Part shown: in pieces, positions 11,835-26,300 of the stretch
How the letters are laid out: the number at the start of each line of letters is the position of its first letter
How positions within the stretch are numbered: the stretch's first letter is position 1
Source: Lepidurus packardi
Lineage: Eukaryota; Arthropoda; Branchiopoda; Notostraca; Triopsidae
Assembly: GCA_023053545.1 (NCBI GenBank)
Contig: JAKZAN010000002.1
Coordinates: 7,808,790-7,872,789 of the forward strand
DNA: 64,000 nt
Reading direction: 5' to 3'
The notes under the pieces: generated by a model
What the model saw: the letters and a program-made list of their open reading frames with translations, nothing else
The model's database searches: none
Told to the model about the DNA's origin: nothing
Made by a program: the position numbers and the translations under genes

Positions 11835-14800
11835 TAGATTCGGTTGAGTTTAATCCTTGGGCCATGCGAGAGGTAAATCACTTGCGACAATATTTTCCGT
11901 TTTGGGGGAATAAAACTATCGTAGCATTTTCAAGATCAAAAAAGAGAAAATGGGGATAAAAAAAAGTAAAGGAAGCTAGCCTCAGCAGATTTGAGTGAGA
12001 ACCGATCCGAAACCTGGTCGCAACTGAGACTGAGATTTTCAAAGGATGGATTTTGGGTGGTGGGTTTCCCGACCTAAACAACATCACGAAAAAGGCCAAC
12101 CAGAGGAGAAGCCTGCGAGCCATGCAAACACACACTTAATATAAACCGACCATGGGCTTTTCTAATGTATGCGGCACACCTTCCTCATTCACCTCAAAAG
12201 ATTTTTGTAGCCAAAGGCCGTCTTCTATACCCTAACTATAAGAATAAGAAAGAGACGCCATAGGTAGACTATGTGTATACGAGCTGTGGAACAACGTGAA
12301 GTTAAAACCAGCTTCCAAAGTATTTTTTCATTTTTTTTTCTAGTAGCCGGTAATTAAAGACTTATGTCTCGGGTTAAAACAACTTTGTCTGTTTTTTTTT
12401 CTATCCCGATCCGGTTTCTTTTTGTTACCTAACCTTACCTTCTGCCCCCTGACTTTTGTATTAGCGAAATGATAAAAAAACATTTTCAAAATCTTCAAGA
12501 TTTTTCAACAATATTTCTTATGTTTGCATACCTCGGGGGAACTTTGGTGTTGTTTATTTTTTAGTTCCTATTTAATGCATACCCATTTCTTTTACTTTAT
12601 CCTTTATCTCGTAGAAATTATCTGTAGGAAGACTACCTTCTTTTGCATGATTTGTACTTACGGGATTAAATATTTGGTATGATATTATTAATTCACGAAA
12701 AGTTTTTAAGATTACGATTACTTTTGATCCGTGACTCCCTTTTAAGGGAATAATACCTTGGCTAGACGTCCTATGTCAATGCAATGTCGGTCGAGCTTTA
12801 CTAGGTCCAGAACGGGGAATTGTTGACGGAATCCAGACGATAAAGTGAAGGTTCATTTTATTTTTAAAATTATTTTACAAGTAAATTGAAGACGTGTTTT
12901 TCTGTCGTTTTTTTCTTATCTTCGCTTTGCTATTGAGCAATCACAATAATATCAGACTTAAGTCGGTTGAGTTTCCAAGACCTTGCTGGATTCGTGGGAA
13001 TTTGCAAAAGAACCTGGTGCGCACAAGAGACAACTCAAATCGATATTAGTTACATAGGGTAGTGTCTGAGGGAAATTCCCTAAGTTTAAGTGCAAAAAAA
13101 AGGAAAGGAAAGAGTGGGTATAATATGGCTCCGGTCTGATTCTGCTCTACGATTTGTCACACTTTTTTTCGTTATTTGTGTTATTTTCTAAAGGTGGAAG
13201 CTAGACGTGTTTGGTGTTAGTTTCTCTGATCGTGAGCTCTTAGAATAATAGCACTGAATCGACATTCTGGTTAGTCGAGACGTGAGAGAAATCGCCATTC
13301 CCAAGTTTCCGATGTGCAGAACGTCACTGGGATCATGTTCAGATGTTAAGGTTTCGGGTTTACGTTCCTCTCAAATTCTCAAACTAACGAACGTGAGCTG
13401 TATTGTTACCTAGTTCCGAGGAACCTATTAGAGAGACGCTAAACTTCTACTTTTTTGTAGGTGGAGGGGAAAGGTTTTCCACTATTCGTGCTTTGCAATC
13501 ATAAACAAATGTGCCAAAATTTCTAAACACTGTATGTCAATAAACTTTTCCTAACTGATACTGAAAATTGAAATTTTCGATGTGCGAATCCTAATTTAGA
13601 GTAATTAATTCAGATTTGAAAGTTATAAATGTACAAATAACATATCATGAACGGCATTGAAATTAATATAATTTCATGACTATCACTTGTACTTTTTATA
13701 ATAATTACCAGACTTCTTTACTGTGAAAAAACTGCCAAAAGTAAAGGACTGTTCTTATAGTAAAGAATAGTAGAAATGTCATTAATTTGTAAACAATTTC
13801 GTGGTACAGTTTCCTAAACGTCTTTTATAATACTGCATTGAGATTCTTTTCACAAGTTTCACTAAAAAAATACCTCTAAATTATGTATCTTTAATTGCAA
13901 GTTTATACCTTTACAATTCTTAGTTGGCATCGAAGGTACTGTACTAAATATACCACGAAGAAGAACGCCATATGCTTCTGAGGAAATTTTCGCAATAAGG
14001 CTCCTTTCCCATTGAGTAACCATTGGCAGCTGAAATTTCTGAAGAAGCTATGAAGCTATATAGAAGAGATGTACGTACGTACCAACTTTGGCTATGGATC
14101 CGAAAACTTATATATGAGACGTGCCAAGAAAGGGAGTGTAATTGATGGAAATTACGTCGACAAGTTGCGGGGTGAGGTTTTAACTTTCTTTTGATTCACT
14201 TAGTTTGGCTCGCCAGGAAACTAGTTATATTTCTGTCTTTCGTACTTGGGGAAAAAGAAATAACTTTGGGTCTTTCGCGGTGACATTTCTATATCTCAAT
14301 TTCCTTTTCTTTTCTCAAAGACTAGAAAGGGAAAATATAGTGGCTCTTTAAAAGGCGGAAACTTCTTGGCACGAGAGAGCTTCCTGAAATTTCTAAACGC
14401 TTTGACTGGTATACTTTTCTTATGTTCATGTTTATTCTTATTTTTATAAAATAGAGGACGGTGATACGTATTAAGTTATGCTACGGAGAAAAACTTGTGA
14501 GCTCCTAAACGACTTAGCATTAAAGCAAGCCCGGTGCCAAGTCTATCCAACTTGAAAGAATTTTCCACCCAAGTTTAAATCAGGCAAACTATTCCTTACA
14601 AAATTGCAAAAAAAATCCGACGAATGGCTATTTCGAATAGCCACAAAAAAATGTCCTAAAAAAGTAGTGTAAAAGTTTGTTTCTTATTTATGTTTTCCCT
14701 TCATGTGCGAAATAGTAATTAAGATATTACCGAAGGAAATTTCGAGAAATAAGATAACGGAGTTCTCTGACATCACACACATAACGTAATCTATGCAACC

Positions 14801-15461
14801 GAAAGCTTTGTTTACTGTTTTAAGTATGGAAGTAAACAGTAACCATGGTATCAAAAGCGCTATAAGCCACGCCATGATTTGTTAGTGACGTCATTGCTAA
14901 AAGTTTGAAATGCCAGAGGCTCGTGAATGGCGAATCGCGAAAATTAGTGAAGCAAAGTTCATTGTTAAATGAACGTAGGCTACACGCACACACAGGACTT
15001 ATTTGATATAACAAGCAAAGGGATAAGGCACTCAAATTTAGTTTGCAAATTTTACTCGAGAAGTACTTCTCTAAATTCATACACGTAAAAGTTTTACCTG
15101 GCAAAGGCATGAGCTCAAATTGAGTAATACTAATAAATCTAAGTAATTTTTATTCCTAAACTTTCAAAGCCCGCACGTCGCAACATGTTTTCAGCTTCAA
15201 AACTATTCATTGAAGTGAAGTCAAGATTTCCGGAATCAATTACACAATAGAATTGCCTCCCAAAATTGCTCTCGCACCCAATTTCTAATTGAATCGCTAA
15301 TTAAAGTCGGAGAGAAGTAAAGCCCAAACCTTAGAGTCGTTCCCAAAGCCCCTTTTGCTAATTTCCCGCAAGATTTCCTATGTTAATACGGCTTGTGACT
15401 TGGAACATGGCACACAAGGCCCCCAAAGATCTAGTCTTTTTTTTCTCTTCCCCTGTCTCAT

Positions 15462-15485
15462 TCTCTCTCTCTCTCTCTCTCTCTC
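15462..15485. repeat. (TC)12 microsatellite
   Basis: Uninterrupted TC dinucleotide run of 24 bases in a pyrimidine-rich stretch. A shorter CT run lies at about 15919-15938. Confidence 0.95.
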
Positions 15486-16402
15486 ACTCTCACATACTTG
15501 CGGAATAAGCTTAATCAAGCGAATTGGAACTTGGGAGGAGTAAGGTGACTCAAATTTAGGTCCAAAAGCCATTATGTAAATGAGTACGCGAAAAGCTCTT
15601 GTCTCCCTCCGAATTATAATACAAGTCTATAAAGCTTGGAGGAAGACTTTTGGATGCGTTAACAATTTTTTTTTTAACGTAGCCCTTGACATAGTGGCAC
15701 ACTCTCTTTCTCTCTCTATGGCCAGTCATTTTATCTTTCTGCCTAATATACACCTATACCTCCCTCTCCTATATGCCTTCTGCCTTTAAAAGGCAAGTTC
15801 ACCAAATACGCTAGCCATGGAAATCGAAAGCTATTCTGATGTCAAAACCAACTTTGTAAAACAGGTTTGCCACGTTTTCCTACGCATTTTCCGAATTAGG
15901 TGAGATTAGTCAAAAAGCTCTTTCTCTCTCTCTCTCTAACGCGCTTTTTTCCTTTTTTATTCTTCTCTTTTTACTTTTCTGCTGTTGCAAGTTTATCTAC
16001 TCCGGAAAGGAAATACGACCACACTGTCTATGCACACATACATAACTGTGTCCTTTCATTTATTCCATTTCACAGAAAACTTTTGCTCTCTATTTAAAAA
16101 AAAAGTTCACCTTTAGGGGGTGGCTTTTCCTGTAGATAAAACTCTTAAAGGACACAAAAACGCCCTACACTTTTTACCTTTTTTTTTCTACAAAAAAATG
16201 TTCCACCTTAGACAACTCCAATTATATGGAGCTAGTTTCCGTCAATATACAAACAAAGTGAACCAGAAAGTTGAGTGCACCAGGACTAGTTATTCAATTT
16301 CTATTTTTTATTATTTAAAAAAGCAAGAACAAAAAAACAAGGCCGCACTCCCAGAGAGAGGGGATTAGGAAATTAGCATAGAAATCGATGTCTTTTTTTT
16401 AC

Positions 16403-17879
16403 CGTATTCGCTCGAGTTCTTGGGCTCGGAGAAGGGCATCGCGACGCAATACAGCTAAAATCGCCATTCGTTCAGGCTCATCGAAATGGGACCACGGCAC
16501 TGTTATCTCCATTGTCTGCTCATCCTCCTTGCGACACACATGAAAAATAAAGAATGCTTATTAGAATTTATAGAGGAGACATTTTTTTAGGGTGCTGTCT
16601 TGTTCAAAAATCAGGAAATTAGAATCGTGGGACCAATTCACGCATTCTTGACTTTGGAGTTCTCTATGAACAACTTTCCCATCAGTGCTTCCCCCAAATG
16701 GTGGACAGGGAAATAATACCATGTGAGGACATTGGACCCTAGCCTGATGGTCAGGGCCAACCATTTGCCTCTTTTTTTTTTTTAAATAGTATTATTTTTA
16801 TATTTTTGGTGGGCTAGGGAAAAACGGAAATCTGTCCAGATTTGTCATACCAGACACTGACAGATGCTGGACACTGCACCTGACAACTCATTTTCCGTCA
16901 TCTTCCCGTGTTCTATTATATTCATTTATATGAGGCTATCTATTTCTTTGTCTTACACACTTTTTCTTGGTCTTTGGACTTAAGGCATCGCAAGGCAAAT
17001 TTATATTTTCATTCTTAATTAAGATTTAACTGAATCTTAATAAAAAAAAGTCTTTGCCTTGATGATCTTCCGAATTTTGTCGTGCATGGCTCTCGTTTAG
17101 GTCTTGTATTCTTCTTTTCGGTCTGAGCTAGACTGTCTTGTCCATGCATTGCGTTTTTTTATATCTGCCAGCCATAAACTTGCCACTCAACGTTAGCAAA
17201 ATGTAATCCATCCAATATTCAATTATTAATGACAATAACCTCAACTTTGGCCAATCTTAATTAGTCACCTCAAACCTTGGCTCGTAACAATATTGAGTGA
17301 AATTCTAAGGCTTTCGGAACTTTTAGATAGACTAGCATTTCATATACTGTGGTAAGTATTCTACAAACATTGTATTAATTTTCTTAAAATTAATACTCTG
17401 CAAGAGTGTCCATAACGCAAAATACCGACGTTTTGTGGTACCATCAGGCCGGACTTGTAGCGTTACTTGGGGCTGTTTGTCAATGGAATAAGAAAGGCTC
17501 GAAAATAAAAGTTCCCCACGTTCCCTATCAAGTTCAGACGGGACTCGTCGCATTCGTTCGGCCTACCTCGCCCGTAACAGAAGGACCCAGCAATGAATTA
17601 TGAAATGGTAACCGAGCGAACGTTGCTCCTCGCTGGAACTCGTTCGTTGACTTCGGCGTCATGTTACTAGGCACGGTAACCTCCTTTATTGGATGGAGTT
17701 CTACAATATTGTACCACGTTGCAATTGTAGTTGAATTATAAAAACCAATCTCTACCAATTTATGATAATAACAATAAAAAACTACTTACTGCTGCCCAGT
17801 CGTCCAGTTCTAGAGCCGATCCATTGTTGCCTGGGGACTGCATTGCAATTCTGTTTTTGTTGCGAACGTCAACCAGCAT
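16403..17879 (-). CDS. Rab-binding-domain (Slp/Slac2-like, bitesize-type) protein, 5' exons only
   Basis: Two short minus-strand exons, too small to stand out as ORFs. The first ends at 17790 with donor GCA|GTAAGTAG. It has candidate ATGs at 17879 and 17843 and codes for a Ser/Gly/Asn stretch ending LELDDWAA. The second is 16403-16527, acceptor CGCAAG, donor CG|GTAAAA. Joined in phase they read through EDEQTMEITVPWSHFDEPER and then MAILAVLRRD, ALLRAQELERIR. This fits the N-terminal alpha-helical Rab27-binding domain (SHD1) of synaptotagmin-like and Slac2 proteins: an S-x-[FL]-x3-E start, I-x2-VL-x-RD, then charged residues ending in R-[IV]-R. Such proteins are effectors that tether vesicles to membrane or actin. 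The zinc finger or C2 domains expected later were not found between 9715 and 16402. An ATG inside exon 2 (16512) is an alternative start. The match is from memory of the family, so confidence is moderate. Confidence 0.55.
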
Positions 17880-20800
17880 GAAAAAAAGTCCCGAAATAAA
17901 AGAAATAGCCAACTTTTTCTGTTCAGCTTAATTTACAAATCCCGAAATGTTAGTCTTTCACACTTGGTTAGGCGGAACTGGTGAGTGGAAGCCCCTCCAA
18001 TGCAGCAAAACTCCATACACTTAAGAGAACGAGATTTGAGGGAGAGGAAAGTCAATGGGCAGAAAAGGCACATGAATTGTCATCCGAGCGTGAGCAAAAT
18101 TTCTTCATTAACTTTTTCCTGGGCCAAGAAAGCTCGTAGCCAAGGCGTTGCCAAATCATAAGAAAGACCCAAACTTTTTTCCCGAAAACGAAAGCAAATA
18201 AACAACGAAAGTCACGTATAGTCTGAAGCTTTAATTATGCCTGCCGTTTCGTGTCACTGACAGCATGTCTGGTTTATTGTACCAGCATTTTCTGGTGGGA
18301 CCAGAGGGAACAATTGTCCAGTTGAACGATGTCCACTGTTTCGTGCCGTCCGCATCAGCCTCTCTCTTAAACACTGGCATGTAAACTCCTCAAATACACG
18401 CACGCCAAAGTCGTATTTTTTTTTAAGAAGAGCAAAATTTTTATGTATGCGGAGGTATTTCCTTGGCAAGTATTTTCCTGTTGTGTGACAAGTTTTCCAT
18501 CTTTTTTTTCCGAGGAGAACCTGTGCAATGGCCTTCCGTGCTATTGTTACGGCATATAAAACAGGCTCCCTTGAATTGCAACGTTTACAACTCCCCTAGC
18601 CTCACACCTAAAACTTTCTTGGGGTGGAATCACGCACAAATGCTAAAAAAGCGAACGAAGAGGTACATTTCACGAGGTCCAATTTGTCACCTGGCACTTT
18701 ACAAAGAATTCATAGTGCTAACTGGAGTTCACACTATCAAAGGGAGGACTAACACTTGTACACCGACACACGCATACACAGACGAGTTGATGATCCAGAT
18801 GGTTCTTTTTTATATTAGTGACGTAGCGTGGGGGCTGGTGTGTATGGTCGGTCCGTTTCAGATATTATTCGCTTGCATGTGTGCGTGATACGTTCGAGTC
18901 CTCTTCATGGAACTATTTGTATGTAAAAGAGACGAGGGAGAAAACTACATAGAGCGAGGCAGACAGAGAGAAAGACTAGGGGATACATAAACTGAACGAG
19001 GGATGAGCAAATAGAGGAGTATTTATTAGAAGTGATAAGGACTGAAGGGTACAAACTAGTGATATGTTTATTTCTTTTTCCTTACTTGACAAGCTCCGAC
19101 GCGTTTAGGTGAGTATCTGAATGCGATTCCAGGCACGTGACGAATTTAACAGATTATGTGACAAGTTTGGAGGAAATTAAGGGAATAAGAGGAATATAAG
19201 AAGTTGACTGGATGGGAGACGGGTGACTTGTGATCCAAATGACTGATTCGGGTATGCTTTTTCATAAACGAAAAAGTCCGTGCATAAAAGCCAGCGAGGC
19301 GAGTACCGATTCGAATGAAGTGTTGTAGCGTAGATAAGTCATAAAAGGTCGTTTGCCTCTGCATGAAAATATTAACTTTTTATTTTCTTTTACTTTAGTC
19401 TCCACTTTGGGAAAAATAAGGTTTCGAGGAAAAAATCACTTGGCGCGTTACCGTGTTTGTTCATTTCCCATTTCGCTAATTCGATAAAATTGCAATAATT
19501 TTTTAGTATAAACATAAATATTACGCAAATTCGATCTTTTCATTGTGTATGTAATTCATTACATCTGGAACAAGATTAATTTTAAGCCCTAAGGCTTCCG
19601 TATCGCTCGGTATGAGATTTAACATGCCAAGTCAACCGTATTCGGAACAAGATTTCTTGAGATCCGAACTCTTGTAAATCAATTTCCATTTATTTTTACC
19701 TTAATCTGCATATTGCCATTTTCATGAGTAGAGAAGGACAATTACAATCTTACCCACTAGCGATCAGTTTGCCTAACTTTACTGTTAAAATTTGTCTTAT
19801 AATAATTAACGGATTTAGCGACAAAATTCCGAATTTCCCGACGCTAAACGCCTCCGCCCAAACTACCTTTCCTTGCAAAATGTCAACGCATTAAGGTATA
19901 GGGAAGTCTTTCAACTTCCGGATATACACTAAGCAAGGTTTAAAATAAATTGACAAATCTTGCTAAAAGTGTAAAAATTAGGATAAAAAGCAAAACCACA
20001 ATACCTGTAAATGCGCGACAATGTTTGACTAAGCCTTGGCAATATTGAAATAAATGATAAAAAATATCTCGTGTAACTGAAATTGGAACACAAATGATTT
20101 GCACGCTATTTTAGTCTCTCAAAATTATTTTCTGTCTCAAAGCGCGGAAATGTGATTCGTTTCAACGTTTATAAATGAATCAAACTCAATTTGAACCAAA
20201 TGAATAAAAAAATCAAATCAAAATCTATTAAATCAAAATTTGTTAAATGTAGGTAATTTTATTACTCTTGTAACTTTTCAACAATTTCCCAGAGGACTAG
20301 CCACTAACCAGTTGAGTTCACGGAACAAATAGATGAAAAGTTACCTTTTTTTTCCAAAGAAAGGAATCCAGCTAACGAATGTTTTGTCGGTAATAAGTTA
20401 CAAAATATGCCGACCCGGACAGGATACCGCTTGCGGTGTGCTTCCGTTTTCACTTTTTGCTTCTTGTTTTGAGCGGAAACCAGAGTATTTTTCCGCTGTT
20501 TCTTTTATTATTAATACTATTTTTCTATTTTTTTGTTTACCCCATATCTATGTTTCATCTCACGTCTGCGGATCAAAATCATTACATCTTGGCAACTGCT
20601 TCGGGGGACTCGCTCTCTCTTCCTCTTTCACTTCCCTTATTGTTTTTACTTTATATTTCCGCCGTGTCGTCCGTTTTTATATGTGACATTACACTACATT
20701 GCCAATACTTCTGCCGCTGCAAAAAAAAAATCGACTGTAATATAGATTTTGGATAGAAGTGTACAGTTCCCTGTCTTTCACTCTAGTGACAGGGCTTGTC

Positions 20801-23395
20801 CCAGAATAAGTTCCCGTGACATCCATGACGAAACATCCCAAACGAGAGTCGAGGGATTCTCTTCGGCTTCATGGCTTGTAAATGGGGTTATCTGTTGTCT
20901 CCTTTGGACAATCATAAAATTGCAAATGCCCTCTTCAGTGTTTTTCGAGAATCATAGGCTCGTAAAAAGAACAAAATATTCCTGTTGTTTATTCAGAACT
21001 AGCCAAGGAAAGGGGGGGAGGAGATGAAAAAAAGGGATGCCGACCGAATCTTTTATTCGAATGTTCAAACTTTTTATTATAAACGCTGAGGGTCCCAACT
21101 GTGCCTGCTTTTTTGCTTCTTCCTTTTTTAAGGACTGATTTTTGTACAATAAAACCAGCTCTATCAACCATTTTTTTTCTCGTTTGCCTTTCAAAAAGGG
21201 GGGGAAAGGAAGGGGTTATTATATATAATGGGGGCCAAATCCCACCATGTTAATCCACTTATGGGCAACACCGTTTTCAAATGCGGATTAACCTAAAAAG
21301 ACGGAAAGGGAAGACAAAAAAGCAAAAAAAATAGGTAATTACAAAGTTGTAAATTTTGTGTTAAAAAAAAAATCGAGACTTGGTGGGTTTATTCCGAGGA
21401 TTCCCCTTTCTTAGATTATAGCCAGGAATAATAAAGATGTCGAGCTGAGGCTCTAGCGAGAGTCAACTTGATTGCGAAACGTAATTTGGGGGAAGGGGGT
21501 GGGTACAATGAGGTAAGGAAAATACGAGCTCGCGAAGTAAAAAGGAAGCAAGTTTGACCAAAAAAATGCACACTTTGCTCCAAGAAGCTGGACTATTGAT
21601 TAGAGTTCCATAGTTTTGCATACTTCGGTAGAATGCTTACGAATTGCTGTACAGTTGTGAATAGTAACTACGAGTCTAACGTGTTTCAAAACATATAACA
21701 GATTTACCATGTGTTACAATTCTCTAGTTTCAACGCCATTTACCATATTGTATGCTAATAGTACGAATTTCAACTGTAACTTAACCTACAAATACTGCTT
21801 TAGAAACAATACTTAATAATGTTATGATCAAAGTATTATCATGATTATGTACCAGGTATAACAGAATATAACGTTTACATTTTGCAGTGAAGGTTCTTCA
21901 TCTCCTAATGATCTGTTAAATAGCTCTTTGGCTATTAAAGTTACCATTTTGTGCAGTCTCCTTTTAAGCGGAATTGAATTGAGTTACGCTAATTGGAGCC
22001 GTTGAGCTGCTTTCACATTTTGTTTTCTCTTGAAGAATGAGACTGGAAAGATGCAAAGGATTCTTACAAAGGTTCCGAAATATGGAACTGAGTTGATTTC
22101 GAGCGTATCGAGCCTTTAGAACTTCCAGACTGAGCCCTGTTTAGTCTATCAAATGAACCGCTCATCTTGTTTGTCAAGTAAATTCTGAAATTCTTTGGGG
22201 GGGGGGCTTTAAAATAACAAGTAGCTCTAATTGGGTAGCATGGTAAAGCTGTGAACTTTGAGTGACAAGTTTGTTCTATAGATTATACTGCTACAGTGAG
22301 TTTTCCGTTTTCCCCTTGAATACTTGAAGGACTTGTGCAGTCCCCTAGGATTCCATGATGAAGAGTCAGTAAGGGACAAACCTCTTGGGTTTCTGACGCG
22401 AGTCAATACTTCAGGTCCAATGTGTTATTGCGTAAATAGAATCTGTGTCACGGGAGAGATTGGGCTTATAGTATTGTTGCGCTCTAATATTAGGAGTGGG
22501 GTGGTGATGGGGCAGCGTTCTCTTTTCTGCCCATAGATATAGTTTCCCTTAATAGGGAAGTACCAGCTCTGAGAGCCAAAAAGCATTTTGAAAAGGACTG
22601 TCTTCCCTCAATACATGGAACATGGTTATAACTGGTCAAAGTGCTCTCCGGGTGAAAGTACCCAAAGATAGTGCCTATAAAGACAACGTTAACAAAACTG
22701 GGTCCCTCGACAGATTCAAAACTACTCGAAAAGTCAGAAAGGCAGATAGACAAACAAATAAATAGAAACTTGTCGCCTTTGTGCAAGAAGGAAAAAGACC
22801 GCGAGATGTAATAATTTGCTTTCAAAATATATGTTTAGAAATAAAAACAAAACTGGCTTCAGACAACGAGGGAGTCATTTGGTATACAAATGTTGGGCGT
22901 GACTGGGTAACATACGCCTTTTTCTTTCAGCCTCACTGATCTTCATGTTTTTTTTCTGTTTGATCCTCTTTCAAATGTAAAAATAAACAGTGAGGGATGC
23001 ACGCGACGTAATAAGTTTAAAACAAAGGTATCAGTAAGTTATGTTACGTTAAATGACAAGTCATTACAGACGATGGCAGCTAAAGGTAGAAATTTGCGTA
23101 TAGAGCACTCGCTGAAAGCTTGTTAGGCATGAATGCGCTCTCTTATGTGTAAATGTAATATTAATGACTGCACACAGACATATACAAAGCATTTGCTCGG
23201 TAGTTTTGACCCCCGTGCGTGGTGCTTTTCACGAACGTTGAAAGCAGTTTTTTTTCTTCTATATAGTACTACAATATAGTATTATGTATACAGTACTTCA
23301 AACGATGAAGGTTTGCGCTTACCTTCTTTTAGCTGTACACATTCCGGAATCACTTTTAGGGGAATAGGCTTATGGTTTTCGGGGCTTTTCTGCCG
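17880..23395. other. Intergenic stretch between the Rab-binding-domain exons and the dpr-like gene
   Basis: No gene recognised. It includes a plus-strand 141-codon frame at 18463-18888 with no family resemblance, and it should contain the 3' UTR of the dpr-like gene just left of 23396. No well-placed AATAAA was seen on the minus strand within several hundred bases. Confidence 0.55.
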
Positions 23396-26300
23396 CTAAA
23401 TATGGGCGTGTCTGGCCCGGACGAGGAGCATCGAACTGCAGGCTAAGGTGAAAAGGTCCAAACGGTACTGGCCGAGCTGGGTACTGGCCGAGTTGTGGCG
23501 TTGTACAGCAGCAGGTTCGTGTCCTTTTTCATGTTTCATTGGGGAATAACATATGATGGAGAGATAAATCAGTTAACAAACGAGGTTAAGAAAAAAACGA
23601 AGTATAGAGTAGTCCGTGGACAGATAGATAAATTTTCCCCAAAACGGAATTCCCCCACAAATGTGTGATTAACTTACGTCGCATGACAAAGAGCTGGGTG
23701 GTATCAGGCTCGGCGTTGGGCGAGGTACAAGTGTAATTTCCCGTGTGGCTATCTTGAGCATCGAGGATCGTCAGTAAGGACATCGTGCGTGAGGCGGTAG
23801 TCGTGGTTTGCGTGGTAATGGAACCGCGACCGTTGCTGTTGCTGCCCAACGCCGGGTAACGACCGTCGACTAACAATGTCCCATTGTGGTACCAGAATAC
23901 CACCTGAGGTGGGGTAGGTGCCTTTATTAACAGAACAAAAAAGCGGTGAATTATACATTAGGGCCTTTTGGGGGTTTGGTTTGGTCTTTTCCCTTCCGGC
24001 CCCGGTTCGTAAGCTCTTTCTATATACTCCCCTTGAAAACGAAATCCTCTTTTTCACTTACGATTGGAAATCCAATTCAGAAATTTTGTTTTTTCTCCTT
24101 CGTAACTGAATTAAAATTAGGTTCAGACTCCCAGTGGGAGCAACCCAGCTTTGTTAATATGAAAGCTTATAACTCAAGTACAAAAGTACAAAAATACAGT
24201 ACAAAAGTACTTGAGTTCTCGCAGACTTTATCAGTAAATACCTAAATTTCCTACCTTTCTTCTCTTATAAATAGGTTTTTCTTTAAATAATTAAAATTTG
24301 GAAGTCTTTGTGATACGAATAACCAAATACATAATATAATTTCCCGTGTTGGAACACGTCGCTAAAAGAGGCTTTAGCTCTTCTAGCGAGTTTTAGCGAA
24401 TGGGTTACGTTGCCTGCCGGTATATCTGTCTCCTCAGCTGGGTCTTTTTAGTATGTGGGTGTCGGTTTCTTGGAACCACGTCTGGTAAAAAGCTTTTCTC
24501 CCTCCTTTCCCCTCCTTTTCAGCTTTTCCTTCATACTTAATAGAACAGGTGGCCATTAAGGTATTGATCATACACAATGCTGTGCTGTGGTCTGTTTCCT
24601 GGCTTCCCCAAAAGAGAAAGAAAAAGGGAAGAAGAAGAAGAAAAAAAAGGTGAATCTGTTTAGGTGTACCTTCTGTGTTAAGCTGTTTTAAGATACATAT
24701 TTCCAAAAAACAGCCACATACATCAGTTATTCGCGCTGTTGGCGCAGGGATTTCGCTTTTGTGTAAATGTGTGTGTGTGGATGTGTGATACCTTTTGATG
24801 AAGAAGCATGAGCACTCTCGCCTTATGTTACTTTGAGCAAATGAGGGATGCCCCAAAAGAGATGAATAGCCTAGAGGATACTAACTAACGTTTAGAAAAG
24901 GTGTATCTGTTTGCATCTTGTGTGCTTGTTGAGCCATCATCCATTATTATCCTCTGTGTATACCTTCCATTTCTTAGCTTTTTTTCATTAATTTATTCCT
25001 CTATTCTAGTGGATGATGCATCGCTTGATGGCGGGAAATCTTTTCGGATATAAGAAATGTAAGATTTTCCCAGTTCTTTTCGATACTTATTTCTTGGTCG
25101 GTTGGAAAAGTTGTTAGGAAAGAAAAAAAACGGTCTGGGAACTTTTGATTGTCTGCGATGTACTTCTTAATCCGCAATCTGCTAGCTTCTGTCGTTCCCT
25201 TATTTCTTTCTCGAGTATTCTTTTTTCCAAAAAGTAACAGCTCTTGAGAGTTATCAGTGTAAAAGACGGGTTGGGCCATTATGTTTGCAATCAATGGGAA
25301 TTTGCTCTGGGAATTCGCAAATCTGGATTTGGACTCAAACGTGCCAAACGAAAACGTAAAAACTCCAGCAGAAATACAAAATACAATACTGTATTGTGAG
25401 CTTACGTTATCGACAACGCAGACTAAAGTCACGGAAGAAGTGACATCGACGTGGTATACCCCGCCTCCAAGAATAACAGCTTGGGGAGCTGCCACGAACA
25501 AATGAAAGACGTGTACCAAAGCTCCAGTTTTTGTGGGTACCTGTAACGAAAAGAAAAAGTAAGTTGGCAAATTTTTTTCTTTTAGCATTTTTTCAATTCT
25601 GTGTTGGCGATAAAACATGCAATACCCCACGAAACTCTTTTGAAAGATGGAAAATGTAAATACATTTCCTATGGCGTTTGGTACTGAGCTCTCCCTTGCT
25701 AGACCATAAAAAGGTTTCTGCGACGACAATAATGGACTTGTTAAATAAAAAAAAATGCATTGTTGTAGCCCCTGGACTGCCAACATACTTAATCTCCTCC
25801 CCCAACCCCCCAGACCCTAACCCCGTGGCTTGGGCAACAGTCATCAATTGCAGCAGTTTTGTTTGTTTTATCCTTTTTTTCAACTTCATTTTCGTTTTCA
25901 GCTAAATAAGGCTGAAATTTTCTGGGGTAACCAAGCTTTTGGCTTGCGGGATGTTAGCGTTACGTGTTTTAGTTATTTATAGATAATAAGTGAGTTTTTA
26001 CCAAGTCGAACTTTAATTGCTGTGGGTTGAAACTTCGTAGTTTTCACGAAAAGGAACACAAAGTAAACTTATCTTGTTTCAATACTTGTTTATTTAGTAA
26101 AGTATCCTGGATGGATATTCAGTGTCACCGAGTACATAAAAGGTGCAAAAAAAAAATGTGATGCTAAAAGTTACTAGAAATATCCAAGAAACAAAAGTTG
26201 CTAGAAATATCCAAAATATTATAAAAGTGAAAGACTTGTGTTCTATTCAAAGAAGTGGAATATGAATAAGAGTAAATTGCTAGTGAACCCCGCTTTTCCC

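Larger units (their letters stand above)
9715..16402. other. Gene-free stretch right of the gap
   Basis: Nothing recognisable as coding apart from short chance frames. It contains the AC and TC microsatellites and one CRE octamer (14886-14893). The remaining exons of the Rab-binding-domain gene would be expected here or further left, but I could not find them. Confidence 0.6.

Noticed and set aside
18463-18888. 141-codon plus-strand frame
   Set aside because: No recognisable domain, irregular composition and no supporting splice or promoter signals.
25001-25786. 261-codon minus-strand frame as a separate gene
   Set aside because: Only the 135 bases at 25406-25540, bounded by splice sites, are coding (dpr-like exon 4); the rest is intron read-through.
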